Assembly: GCA_037200005.1 (NCBI GenBank)
Contig: JBBCGY010000001.1
Coordinates: 416,416-480,415, forward strand
DNA length: 64,000 nt
Direction: 5' to 3'
DNA from: Alphaproteobacteria bacterium
GTDB taxonomy: Bacteria > Pseudomonadota > Alphaproteobacteria > UBA9219 > RFNS01
This document shows positions 55,106-64,000 of this stretch, piece by piece. Position numbers and translations under genes: made by a program. Positions within the stretch are counted from its first letter, which is position 1. Every line of letters begins with the position of its first letter. Under the pieces are notes generated by a model. The model was not told the origin of the DNA. It worked only from the letters and a program-made list of their open reading frames with translations, and ran no database searches.

Positions 55106-56045
55106 ATGTCGCGGCATCGGCGGCGTCAAAACACGCATAAGGCTTTCTCGGAGGCTGCGGCAACGACCGTTCCGGCGGCGGGCGCCGCGCGTTCGCAGCA
55201 GCCCAAGCAGCAAAAACAGCAGGAGCGGCCGCTTCGCGTCGGCGAGCGGCTGCGCATGGAGCGGGAAAGAACCAGCCTTGAGCTTCACGACATCGCGGAG
55301 CATTTGCGGATCAGGCCTGAATTCCTTCATGCGCTCGAGCAAGGGCAATATAACGATCTGCCCGCGCAGGCTTATATCGTCGGATTCTTGCGCAGCTACG
55401 CCCAATATCTCGGCCTGGACAGCGCCGCGGTGCTTGCCGAATATCGCCGCGAGGCGGCGGGGAAACCGCATGCGCCGCTTCTGTCGATGCCCCAGCCTTT
55501 GCCGGAAGGGCAGACGCCGCATGTCCTGATTATCATCGGCGGGCTTATTTTAGCGGTGGGCGATCTATGCCGGATGGTATTTTTCGGTCGCCCGCGACCG
55601 CGCCGTCATCACTCCGGCGGTTCCCGGTCTGAGCAAATCGGAAGCCGCTCCGGCCATGACGCTTTTGCCGGGTTCCCGCCTCGCGCCCGCCCCGCCGCCG
55701 CAAACTGCCGCCGCCAGCGCCGCGCCGCCTCCGGCCGCGTCCGCCGTCACCGCTCCGGCGGGCCACGCCTATGGCGCGACCGATCGCGCGGCCCGGCTTG
55801 TTGTCAAAGCCGAGCGCGAAAGCTGGGTGACGATCTCGGACGCGCAGGGCAATGTGGTTTTCAGCCATATGCTGGAGCCGGGCGATACCTATCTGGTGCC
55901 CGACGGGGCGGCGCTCGATCTGACAACCGGCAATGCCGGCAGCATCACGCTCAGCCTCGACGGAAAAGACCTGCCGAAGCTCGGCGGCCAAGGGCAGGTG
56001 ATGCGCAATGTGCGGCTCGATCCGGCGGCGCTCAAAAAGCAATAA
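55106..56045 (+). CDS. RodZ-like HTH membrane protein with DUF4115 (one frameshift in sequence)
   Basis: About 312 residues when repaired. N-terminal basic/Gln-rich tail, an HTH of the HTH_25 type (VGERLRMERERTSLELHDIAEHLRIRPEFLHALE), then LPAQAYIVGFLRSYAQYLGLD, one TM (VLIIIGGLILAV) broken near 55560, a Pro/Ala linker, and the periplasmic DUF4115 domain (RESWVTISDAQGNVVFSHMLEPGDTYLVP). This is the RodZ architecture linking MreB to the membrane. Divergent from the 54948 operon. Confidence 0.82.
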
Positions 56046-56143
56046 AACCACAGATATTTCAAATGCTTGGCTATAAAATAATGCTTGGTGCCGGGGCGCG
56101 GATGGGGTAGGTTAAGACGATTCTAAAATCTAAGGAGGCTTTC

Positions 56144-56329
56144 ATGGCGAAAAGAAGAGAAAATCAGATCTTATCGCAGTTCGTCGATGCGCTTAATGAG
56201 TTCGGCCCCCAATCTCCGCAAGTGAAGGAATTCCATGAAGGCTATGCGAGACACCCCCGGCTTCCGGACCGGTTCACAAGCGCTATCGAGATACAGCAGG
56301 GGTTTCAGTCTGGAGAGTTAAAGCTTTAA
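56144..56329 (+). CDS. uncharacterised 61-residue protein
   Basis: Good Shine-Dalgarno AAGGAGG. MAKRRENQILSQFVDALNEFGPQSPQVKEFHEGYARHP is helical and charged, with no signal or metal motif. It sits between the RodZ-like gene and gyrB. Length, ribosome site and normal codon use support a real gene; I do not know the family. Confidence 0.6.
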   Translation: MAKRRENQILSQFVDALNEFGPQSPQVKEFHEGYARHPRLPDRFTSAIEIQQGFQSGELKL

Positions 56330-56364
56330 GGCCGTATTTTCGGTCATGGAAAATGATTTAGTGA

Positions 56365-58809
<2,445 letters not shown>

Positions 58810-58946
58810 CCCTGGCAAACCCGTTCTTGTGTGCCTGACTTTCAAATTAAGACATTACCTGAATTGCGATTGGCATTTCTGGGCCGATCATGTATCCCCA
58901 AGATAAGACTTTCACGATGCTCATGATTATTTATAGGAGGAAGATT

Positions 58947-59606
58947 ATGAATAGGAAAAATGCGCTGATTTTATCCTTGGCCCTGGCGGCGACAGCGGCT
59001 TGTTCGAAGGCCGAAGACGCGATTTGCGACAGAATTCCCGAAGGCACTTTCGACGGCGTTCCGCTTTCGAAGCGAGGAGCTTATGTTGGCGCGCCTCCCG
59101 TTTTGCTGGGCAATGAAAACGAGAGTTACGTCACGGCGCAGCCGGGCCAGGAGCCGATGCTTGTCGAGATGACGGAGTATGTCGCCCAGCAAAGGCTCGA
59201 GGAGCGTGAGATCGGCGCGTCGGAGCAAGGCCATTTCGATATGTATGAAAACCGCTATCGCGGAAATGGCAGGCCGGTCCAGAACGGGCTCTACAAGCTT
59301 GAGGATCAAGGCCCGTTGGGCTTTTCGACTTTGAGCAGCGGCGAACTTCGGATTATGTTTCCGACGGCTCCTGCTTCGCAAGCATGTCCTGAATTCGAGA
59401 AGCTGCCTTCGGAAACGAAAGTCTTGCTTTTCATCGACACTTGCAGGGATGACGAGATTTACGCCATCGCGACGAAAAAGGAAGTTCTCGGTTTCTTCCC
59501 GCCCATATCGCCGCATGACATGTCGCCTATTCCGGGCACATGCGCCGCCATCGGCCCGCAGCGCCCCAATCCGCTGGTCTGCAAATTTTCGGATCTGGCG
59601 TTGTAG
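58947..59606 (+). CDS. uncharacterised lipoprotein
   Basis: 219 residues. Shine-Dalgarno AGGAGG sets the start at 58947. Signal with lipobox TAAC (Cys about residue 19). Later Cys pairs (ICDRIP; QACPEF; DTCRDDE; GTCAAIG; LVCKF) suggest disulfides in a periplasmic domain. LVEMTEYVAQQRLEEREIGASEQGHFDMY is the longest distinctive stretch. Function unknown. It converges on the chemotaxis receptor with 10 bp between stops. Confidence 0.7.
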   Translation: MNRKNALILSLALAATAACSKAEDAICDRIPEGTFDGVPLSKRGAYVGAPPVLLGNENESYVTAQPGQEPMLVEMTEYVAQQRLEEREIGASEQGHFDMYENRYRGNGRPVQNGLYKLEDQGPLGFSTLSSGELRIMFPTAPASQACPEFEKLPSETKVLLFIDTCRDDEIYAIATKKEVLGFFPPISPHDMSPIPGTCAAIGPQRPNPLVCKFSDLAL

Positions 59607-59616
59607 TCATTCGCCC

Positions 59617-60858
59617 TTACGCCAGCTGCGCCAAAAACTTATCGAGCTCGCTGCGCATTTTGGCCGACTGGCTGCCCAGCTGCTCCGAAGCTTCCAGCAG
59701 ATCGTTCGCGGCGCGCATGGTGCTTTCGGCGGCGCGGTCCACGGTGGTCACGTCGGTGACGACGGTCTGGGTTCCCTCGGCGGCCATCTGCACGCTGCGG
59801 CTGATTTCGCCAGTCGCGGCGTTCTGCTCTTCGACGGCGGAGGCGATGGTGGTCGAGATTTGCGAGACTTCCTGAACCGTGCTGGCGATCGAGGTGATGG
59901 CGGTCGCCGCCTCGCTGCTGGCGTTCTGGATGGCGGTGATCTGCGCGGTGATGTCTTCGGTCGCGCGCGCGGTCTGGTTGGCGAGGTTCTTGACCTCGGA
60001 CGCGACGACCGCGAATCCCTTGCCCGCTTCGCCCGCCCGTGCCGCCTCGATGGTGGCGTTGAGCGCGAGAAGGTTGGTCTGGCCGGCGATGGCTTGAATC
60101 AGATTGACGACATCGCCGATTTTCTGCGCCATTTCGGCCAGCCGCGTCACGGTGGTGCTGGCGACTTTCGCCCGTTCCATCGCGTCCTGGGCGATCTTCG
60201 CGGCCTGTGACACCCGCTGGGCGATTTCCTCGATCGAGGCGGTCAGTTCGACGGCGGCGGACGCGACGGTTTCCACGCTTTGCGCCGCGCTTTCGGTGGT
60301 GGAGACGGTCGAGGCGACCTGCTGCTTGGTCTGGGCGACGTTGGCGACGACGGTCTGGGTCGAATTTTGCACCACGATGGCGGCTTCATTCAGCCTGGAG
60401 ACCGACACGCCCATGGAGCTTTCAAGCTCCCGCGCCATGCGCTGCATCGCTTCGCGCTCGCGCAGCGTCAGCTGCGCCTGCTGGGCTTCCGCCGCGCTGA
60501 GCATCTTCTCGACCGTCTTGGTCCGGAAATGGTCGAGCGCCTTGGCGACCTGTCCCATTTCGTTGGGCTGGTCGAGATAAGGAATATCGGCATCCAGATC
60601 GCCGTCCGCGATATTGTCGATGCCTCTAATCAGGCCGTGGATGGCGCGCATGATCGAATGCGCGATCAGCCGGGAAAAGAGCAGGGCCGCCAGCACCAGG
60701 CCGCCGGTGACGCCGAGATCGACATACAGCTTGTGGATGTCGTCTCCGCTTTTCTCGATCAGGAGCCAGACCAGCAGCGCGATGGGCGCCAGGAACAATA
60801 TCGATAGAATCGAAAGCTTGCGGGCTATGGACATATGGCCGAGTGACATTGAAAACAC
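59617..60858 (-). CDS. methyl-accepting chemotaxis protein without periplasmic sensor
   Basis: 413 residues. Two TM ([39 protein letters not shown]) separated by only about 15 residues, then a HAMP domain ([29 protein letters not shown]) and a signalling domain with the hairpin tip [34 protein letters not shown]. There is no ligand-binding domain, so it may sense membrane state or a partner. A CtrA-type box lies 59 bp upstream. Confidence 0.92.
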   Translation of the reverse strand: MFSMSLGHMSIARKLSILSILFLAPIALLVWLLIEKSGDDIHKLYVDLGVTGGLVLAALLFSRLIAHSIMRAIHGLIRGIDNIADGDLDADIPYLDQPNEMGQVAKALDHFRTKTVEKMLSAAEAQQAQLTLREREAMQRMARELESSMGVSVSRLNEAAIVVQNSTQTVVANVAQTKQQVASTVSTTESAAQSVETVASAAVELTASIEEIAQRVSQAAKIAQDAMERAKVASTTVTRLAEMAQKIGDVVNLIQAIAGQTNLLALNATIEAARAGEAGKGFAVVASEVKNLANQTARATEDITAQITAIQNASSEAATAITSIASTVQEVSQISTTIASAVEEQNAATGEISRSVQMAAEGTQTVVTDVTTVDRAAESTMRAANDLLEASEQLGSQSAKMRSELDKFLAQLA

Positions 60859-60916
60859 CGTGGCAAGGCTGACGGGAAGCGAGATCAGGGCTGGCCCGCA
60901 TTCTCGTCAAACTTGC

Positions 60917-60931
60917 TTAACAACGGGTTAA
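60917..60931. promoter_or_regulatory. CtrA-type box TTAA-N7-TTAA
   Basis: Perfect TTAA-CAACGGG-TTAA between the chemotaxis receptor start (60858) and the end of the small membrane protein (60955). Confidence 0.6.
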
Positions 60932-60954
60932 GTCGCCTCGGGGGGGATTCAGGA

Positions 60955-61221
60955 TTAGCGGGCGCGCGGGCCGCTATCGCCTCTGGTCGAAAGGTCGATG
61001 AATTGGCCGCTGGTGCCGGAATTGCGGGTTTTCGCCGGCGCGGCGGGTTCTTCTTTGGACGGGGCGGTGATTTCCTCATGAATCCGCTCGACCTGGCGCA
61101 CGGCATAGACGCCGATCCGATTCCAGTTCGTGTGCAGCGACACTTCGAAGGCGCCGACGAACAGAACCTGCACCTGAGCGATGCTTAGCATCAGAAATAT
61201 CGCTGCGATCACGCGGTCCAT
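60955..61221 (-). CDS. uncharacterised small membrane protein upstream of the receptor
   Basis: 88 residues. One N-terminal TM (IAAIFLMLSIAQVQVLFVGAF), then RIGVYAVRQVERIHEEITA and an Ala/Pro-rich C-terminus. Same strand as the chemotaxis receptor, which starts 97 bp downstream, so it may act with it. A perfect CtrA-type box lies 69 bp before its start. No family recognised. Confidence 0.6.
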   Translation of the reverse strand: MDRVIAAIFLMLSIAQVQVLFVGAFEVSLHTNWNRIGVYAVRQVERIHEEITAPSKEEPAAPAKTRNSGTSGQFIDLSTRGDSGPRAR

Positions 61222-61289
61222 GATATGCGCCCGACGAAAAATGCGTTTCTGAAATCGATTCGATATGCTGCACTGTAGCAGACTCGCGC

Positions 61290-61304
61290 TTAAGGTTCTG
61301 TTAA
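61290..61304. promoter_or_regulatory. CtrA-type box TTAA-N7-TTAA
   Basis: Perfect TTAA-GGTTCTG-TTAA upstream of the small membrane protein at 60955-61221. Confidence 0.6.
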
Positions 61305-61417
61305 GCTTTGCGGCAATTTTATCGGCATTTATTCAAAAAACGGCCTGACGCAATCTTCCCATCCGCGTCCCGCCCCCACTTGGAAAAGAACCGCTTCGCG
61401 GGTATAGTTGCCGCCGC

Positions 61418-61488
61418 GCGGGTGTAGTTCAATGGTAGAACATCAGCTTCCCAAGCTGAGAGCGAGGGTTCGATTCCCTTCACCCGCT
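61418..61488 (+). tRNA. tRNA-Gly (anticodon CCC)
   Basis: Acceptor GCGGGTG/CACCCGC, D-arm AGTTCAATGGTAGAAC, anticodon loop TTCCCAA (CCC), T-loop TTCGATT, discriminator T; CCA is not encoded (TCGG follows), unlike the other tRNAs here. Confidence 0.94.
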
Positions 61489-61593
61489 CGGATTCAAATG
61501 ACGGGGGCCGGATGACAGAATGTTCTGGCCGATAGAGTGCGCTGTGTTAGCATAACGCCTTCTGGCATCTGAAATCTTTTTTCCGGCATCCGC

Positions 61594-61986
61594 ATGTATC
61601 ATGCAACCACCCACAATATCCGCATTTCCGTCCGCGTCGCCTATCTGGAAGATCGCTCGGCGCCCGCCGACAGTCATTTCGTCTGGGCCTATCATGTGCG
61701 GATCGAGAATCTCGGCGGCGAAACGGCTCAGCTGATCAGCCGCCACTGGCGCATCACCGATGCGAAAGGCGAGGTGCATGAGGTGCGCGGGCCCGGCGTC
61801 GTCGGCGAGCAGCCGACATTGGAGCCGGGCGATTTCTTTGAATATACCAGCGGCACGCCGCTCGCCACGCCTTCGGGCATCATGCAGGGCAGCTATCAGA
61901 TGGAAAACGAGCGCGGCGAGACGTTCGACGTGCAGATTCCGCCCTTCTCGCTCGACAGCCCGTATCAGCCTGTCCGCCTCAACTGA
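61594..61986 (+). CDS. apaG: ApaG domain protein
   Basis: 130 residues. The fibronectin-III-like ApaG fold: NIRISVRVAYLEDRSAP, FVWAYHVRIENLGGETAQLISRHW, GEQPTLEPGDFFEYTSGTPL and GIMQGSYQM are the family blocks. ApaG is a small cytoplasmic protein linked to Co2+/Mg2+ resistance and diadenosine tetraphosphate genes in enterics; the biochemical role is unclear. It converges on the next binding-protein gene with 3 bp between stops. Confidence 0.92.
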   Translation: MYHATTHNIRISVRVAYLEDRSAPADSHFVWAYHVRIENLGGETAQLISRHWRITDAKGEVHEVRGPGVVGEQPTLEPGDFFEYTSGTPLATPSGIMQGSYQMENERGETFDVQIPPFSLDSPYQPVRLN

Positions 61987-61989
61987 GAA

Positions 61990-62874
61990 TTACTTCCCCG
62001 CCGCGTCTTCGTAAGGCGGCTTCGCGCGCAGGAATTCGCCGGGCGCGACCTCATATTTTTGCAGTGTCTTCTCGACGAAGCCCGAGGACAGCAATTCCTT
62101 GCCCGCGGTATTGAGAAAATCCCGCAAGGCATGATCTTCGGGCAGCACCATATAGGTTTCCTCGAACACCCGCAGCGGCCGGGCGAGCGGAATTTTCTTC
62201 AGCTTGCCGGGATTGCTCTTGTCATAGGGGTCGAACAGCGCGGGGGACGAGATCACGACGTCCGCCTTGCCGGTGGCGACGCTTTCGGTCATGAGCGTGA
62301 TGTCCGCGGTCTGCGGCAGCGACAATTCGGAGGATTCGGGAAACTCGATCTGACGCACGCTTTGCTCCATCGAGCCATCGATGCCAACGAATTTGATCGC
62401 CGGCTTGTTCAATTCTTCAAGCTTGCCGATGAAGCGCTGCTCGTCCATGCGCGCGTATGCATTCATGCTGCTGTAATAGAGGGGCATGGAAAAGATGGCC
62501 TCTTTGGCGCGTTTCGCGCCCGACCAGATTGCCGAGCAGTACGCGTCGAATTTTCCGGCCTTAAGGTCGGGAATGACGGTCGCGTAACTTGTCGGCGCGG
62601 TCCAGACGACCTGAACGCCCGCCAGTTCGGCGATCTTTTCCGTCAGCTCGTACCACAGGCCCGAATAGGCGCCGGTATTCGGGTCTTTCACGAAATAGGG
62701 CGGCGCTTCGATGTATCCGCAGCGCAATTTGCCGGTTTTATTGACGCGCTCCAGCGCGGTTTCGATATGCGTCGCGACGGCCATGCTGTCGCGAGAGGGC
62801 AATACCAGATAAGCGCCTAAAGTTCCGGCGAGCAGGGAGATCACCAGGGTGGCGACAATTTGTTCGTAACGCAT
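61990..62874 (-). CDS. solute-binding protein, SBP_bac_3-like, membrane-anchored
   Basis: 294 residues. The N-terminal hydrophobic segment (IVATLVISLLAGTLGAYLVL) lacks a clear cleavage site and may be an anchor. The domain parallels the protein at 7448: LERVNKTGKLRCGYIEAPPYFV, FDAYCSAIWSGAKRA, ETYMVLPEDHALRDFLN and a C-terminal KTLQKYEVAPGEFLRA. No permease or ATPase adjoins it. It could deliver to a distant transporter or act as a sensor. Confidence 0.82.
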   Translation of the reverse strand: MRYEQIVATLVISLLAGTLGAYLVLPSRDSMAVATHIETALERVNKTGKLRCGYIEAPPYFVKDPNTGAYSGLWYELTEKIAELAGVQVVWTAPTSYATVIPDLKAGKFDAYCSAIWSGAKRAKEAIFSMPLYYSSMNAYARMDEQRFIGKLEELNKPAIKFVGIDGSMEQSVRQIEFPESSELSLPQTADITLMTESVATGKADVVISSPALFDPYDKSNPGKLKKIPLARPLRVFEETYMVLPEDHALRDFLNTAGKELLSSGFVEKTLQKYEVAPGEFLRAKPPYEDAAGK

Positions 62875-62981
62875 GGGAAAACCGGGGGAATGGGGGCCAG
62901 GGGAATGGAGGCGGGAGACGAATCATAGGGCCGTCCGTCGTCTCATGTCATCTTATTTCTGGCGCGGAGCGGACGAGCGGT

Positions 62982-63257
62982 TTATTCGGCGTCCGAGAAA
63001 GCCGATTCGGGAAGCTGATCGACCAGATACCGCACGGCTTGCTCGAATTGCATGGAGCGCAGCAGGGCCAGGTTTTCGATATGGAAACGGTCGAGGAAAT
63101 CGCGTTTCACGGCGCTTTCGTCGCGCTGCATTTCCTCGGCGACCAAATGCACCAGCGCCGTCAGCGAGGTATGCTCGGTGGTTCCGATCGGGCGCATAAC
63201 GCCAGCATGATCTTGCTGCGCTGCAAGAGAAGCGAAAGATTGTTCCATGCGATCCAT
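62982..63257 (-). CDS. uncharacterised small protein
   Basis: 91 residues, no signal or TM. EHTSLTALVHLVAEEMQRDESAVKRDFLDRFHIENLALLRSMQFEQAVRYLVDQLPE is mostly helical. It lies between the binding protein and an AT-rich gap. The composition and helical pattern make a real gene likely; family unknown. The start at 63257 is followed by another Met at 63248. Confidence 0.55.
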   Translation of the reverse strand: MDRMEQSFASLAAQQDHAGVMRPIGTTEHTSLTALVHLVAEEMQRDESAVKRDFLDRFHIENLALLRSMQFEQAVRYLVDQLPESAFSDAE

Positions 63258-63538
63258 GTCAGTTTTTCTTTCGCGAAGTTAACCATAGTGCGGCTTGGGA
63301 ACAATATCGTCCTACAGGCAACTGATTTCAAAAAAGTCAAAACAGCTTCTTCCTGCTTATGTTATACATGCCAATAATAGGAAATAAAATACTTAATTTT
63401 GTTTCATGTCTTTATTTTTGTCGGAATATGTCCAATTCTGGTTAATTTGTTACCCGTATACGAAAGTAATTTGTTCTTTGACTGAATACCTTTTTTGGGT
63501 AATAAAAGTGTCTATAGATAATTGTATAGAGATTTCTC
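63258..63538. other. AT-rich intergenic region
   Basis: 281 bp clearly more AT-rich than the rest of the window, between divergent genes. It must carry both promoters. An inner open frame at 63406-63711 crosses the regulator start and is not convincing. No repeat seen. Confidence 0.45.
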
Positions 63539-64000
63539 ATGATCACTGCTCCCCAGCTTCGCGCCGCCCGCGGTATTCTCGACTGGACCCGCGCCGATTT
63601 AGCGAAGGCCGCCAATGTTTCGCCGGAAACGATCAAGAACATAGAGCACGGCACCTTCCGGCCCCAGGAAGCGACGGCCGAAGCCATCATTCGCGCCTTC
63701 GGCTCGCATGACGTCACCTTCACCGAAAATGAAGGCGTGCAGAAGAAAAAAGATCTGGTGAAAACCTTTACCGGCGGTTCGGGTTATAAGGATTTTCTCG
63801 ATCACATCTATCTTTCGGTGCAGAGGAATCGCGACGACCGCCTGGCGACGCGGCAGTTTAATTACAGCGACGAGATCATCAAAACCTTTGCCGACGACTT
63901 TTCCGGCCCCCATCTCGAGCGCATGCAAAGCATACCGGGCCTGGACGCCAAATGCCTGGTGCCCGAAGGCGACTATAACTTTCCCGCCAGCCACTGCGAA
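63539..64000 (+). CDS. XRE-type HTH regulator (3' truncated by window end)
   Basis: 154 residues are present and the frame is open at base 64000. The HTH occupies residues 3-45 (LRAARGILDWTRADLAKAANVSPETIKNIE), followed by EHGTFRPQEATAEAIIRAFGSHDVTFTENEGVQKKKD, then an unnamed domain GGSGYKDFLDHIYLSVQ...FNYSDEIIKTFADDF that resembles the C-terminal part of regulators on mobile elements. The AT-rich upstream gap fits recent acquisition. Its target is unknown. Confidence 0.8.
   Translation, partial: MITAPQLRAARGILDWTRADLAKAANVSPETIKNIEHGTFRPQEATAEAIIRAFGSHDVTFTENEGVQKKKDLVKTFTGGSGYKDFLDHIYLSVQRNRDDRLATRQFNYSDEIIKTFADDFSGPHLERMQSIPGLDAKCLVPEGDYNFPASHCE

Noticed and set aside
56111-56125. CtrA-like box before the 61-residue gene near gyrB
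   Set aside because: It reads TTAA-N7-CTAA, one mismatch, and such near-matches are expected by chance.
63406-63711. 101-codon open frame beginning in the AT-rich gap
   Set aside because: It runs into the HTH regulator in another frame and lacks a ribosome site; the regulator frame has a clear domain.

Overview
The window is bacterial and almost certainly alphaproteobacterial, GC-rich and gene-dense. Lineage evidence is the block pcm-like / rhodanese / tolC / popZ (DUF2497) / valS, a 44-kDa-type DnaE opening with a PHP domain, a DUF5671 protein, and four perfect TTAA-N7-TTAA boxes (the CtrA consensus) that all lie between genes. An orphan dotA/traY-like gene and an archaeal/eukaryotic-type prolyl-tRNA synthetase are unusual for a free-living member. 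I cannot name a genus.

Layout. 0-2 kb: end of an NMT1/SsuA-type ABC importer, then tRNA-Arg with a palindromic tail element. 2.5-10.1 kb: secreted HExxH-type protein, lipoprotein, polA, an SDR, a zinc-ribbon protein, an orphan solute-binding protein, an ABC ATPase and an AT-rich DUF2806 gene where a permease would be expected. 10.1-17.5 kb: dnaE, two uncharacterised genes (one with an HxD...H pattern, one with HExxH), ssb and a broken PLP dehydratase. 17.5-25.4 kb: second HExxH-type protein, secreted protein, and an exopolysaccharide export cluster (outer-membrane barrel, Wza-like, Wzc-like BY-kinase), then a DUF1284 protein. 25.5-33 kb: a dismantled ribosomal/transcription operon, tRNA-Trp-secE-nusG-[DUF5671 and debris]-rplK-rplA-[five tandem small paralogues]-rplJ-rplL, ending in a terminator with no rpoB. 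33-45 kb (mostly minus strand): two small membrane proteins, lolD-lolC, proS, a seven-member array of small membrane-anchored two-cysteine proteins, valS, argH, popZ. 45-51 kb: tolC, rhodanese, methyltransferase, tRNA-Cys, dotA. 51-55 kb: tRNA-Thr with a truncated copy and the second palindromic tail element, then a three-gene surface-glycan-like operon. 55-64 kb: RodZ-like protein, gyrB, a lipoprotein, a chemotaxis receptor and small membrane protein with CtrA boxes, tRNA-Gly, apaG, a second orphan solute-binding protein and a truncated HTH regulator.

Sequence quality. From about 13 to 31 kb, and at single places elsewhere (lolD, the RodZ-like gene), genes carry one-base indels, mostly loss of one base from a run of two or more. 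rplK alone needs about six insertions to read through, and secE, nusG, rplA, dnaE and even tRNA-Trp are affected. Because these genes are essential, I read this as consensus error and not decay, and I give each such gene as one locus.

Most interesting: (1) the tandem array of QQWRVVER-type small proteins inside the ribosomal operon; (2) the seven-copy two-Cys array upstream of proS; (3) a three-hairpin element with covarying stems that starts exactly at the stop codon of two unrelated genes; (4) a palindromic element that begins directly after the CCA of two different tRNAs; (5) CtrA-type boxes linking chemotaxis, dotA and an HExxH-type secreted protein.
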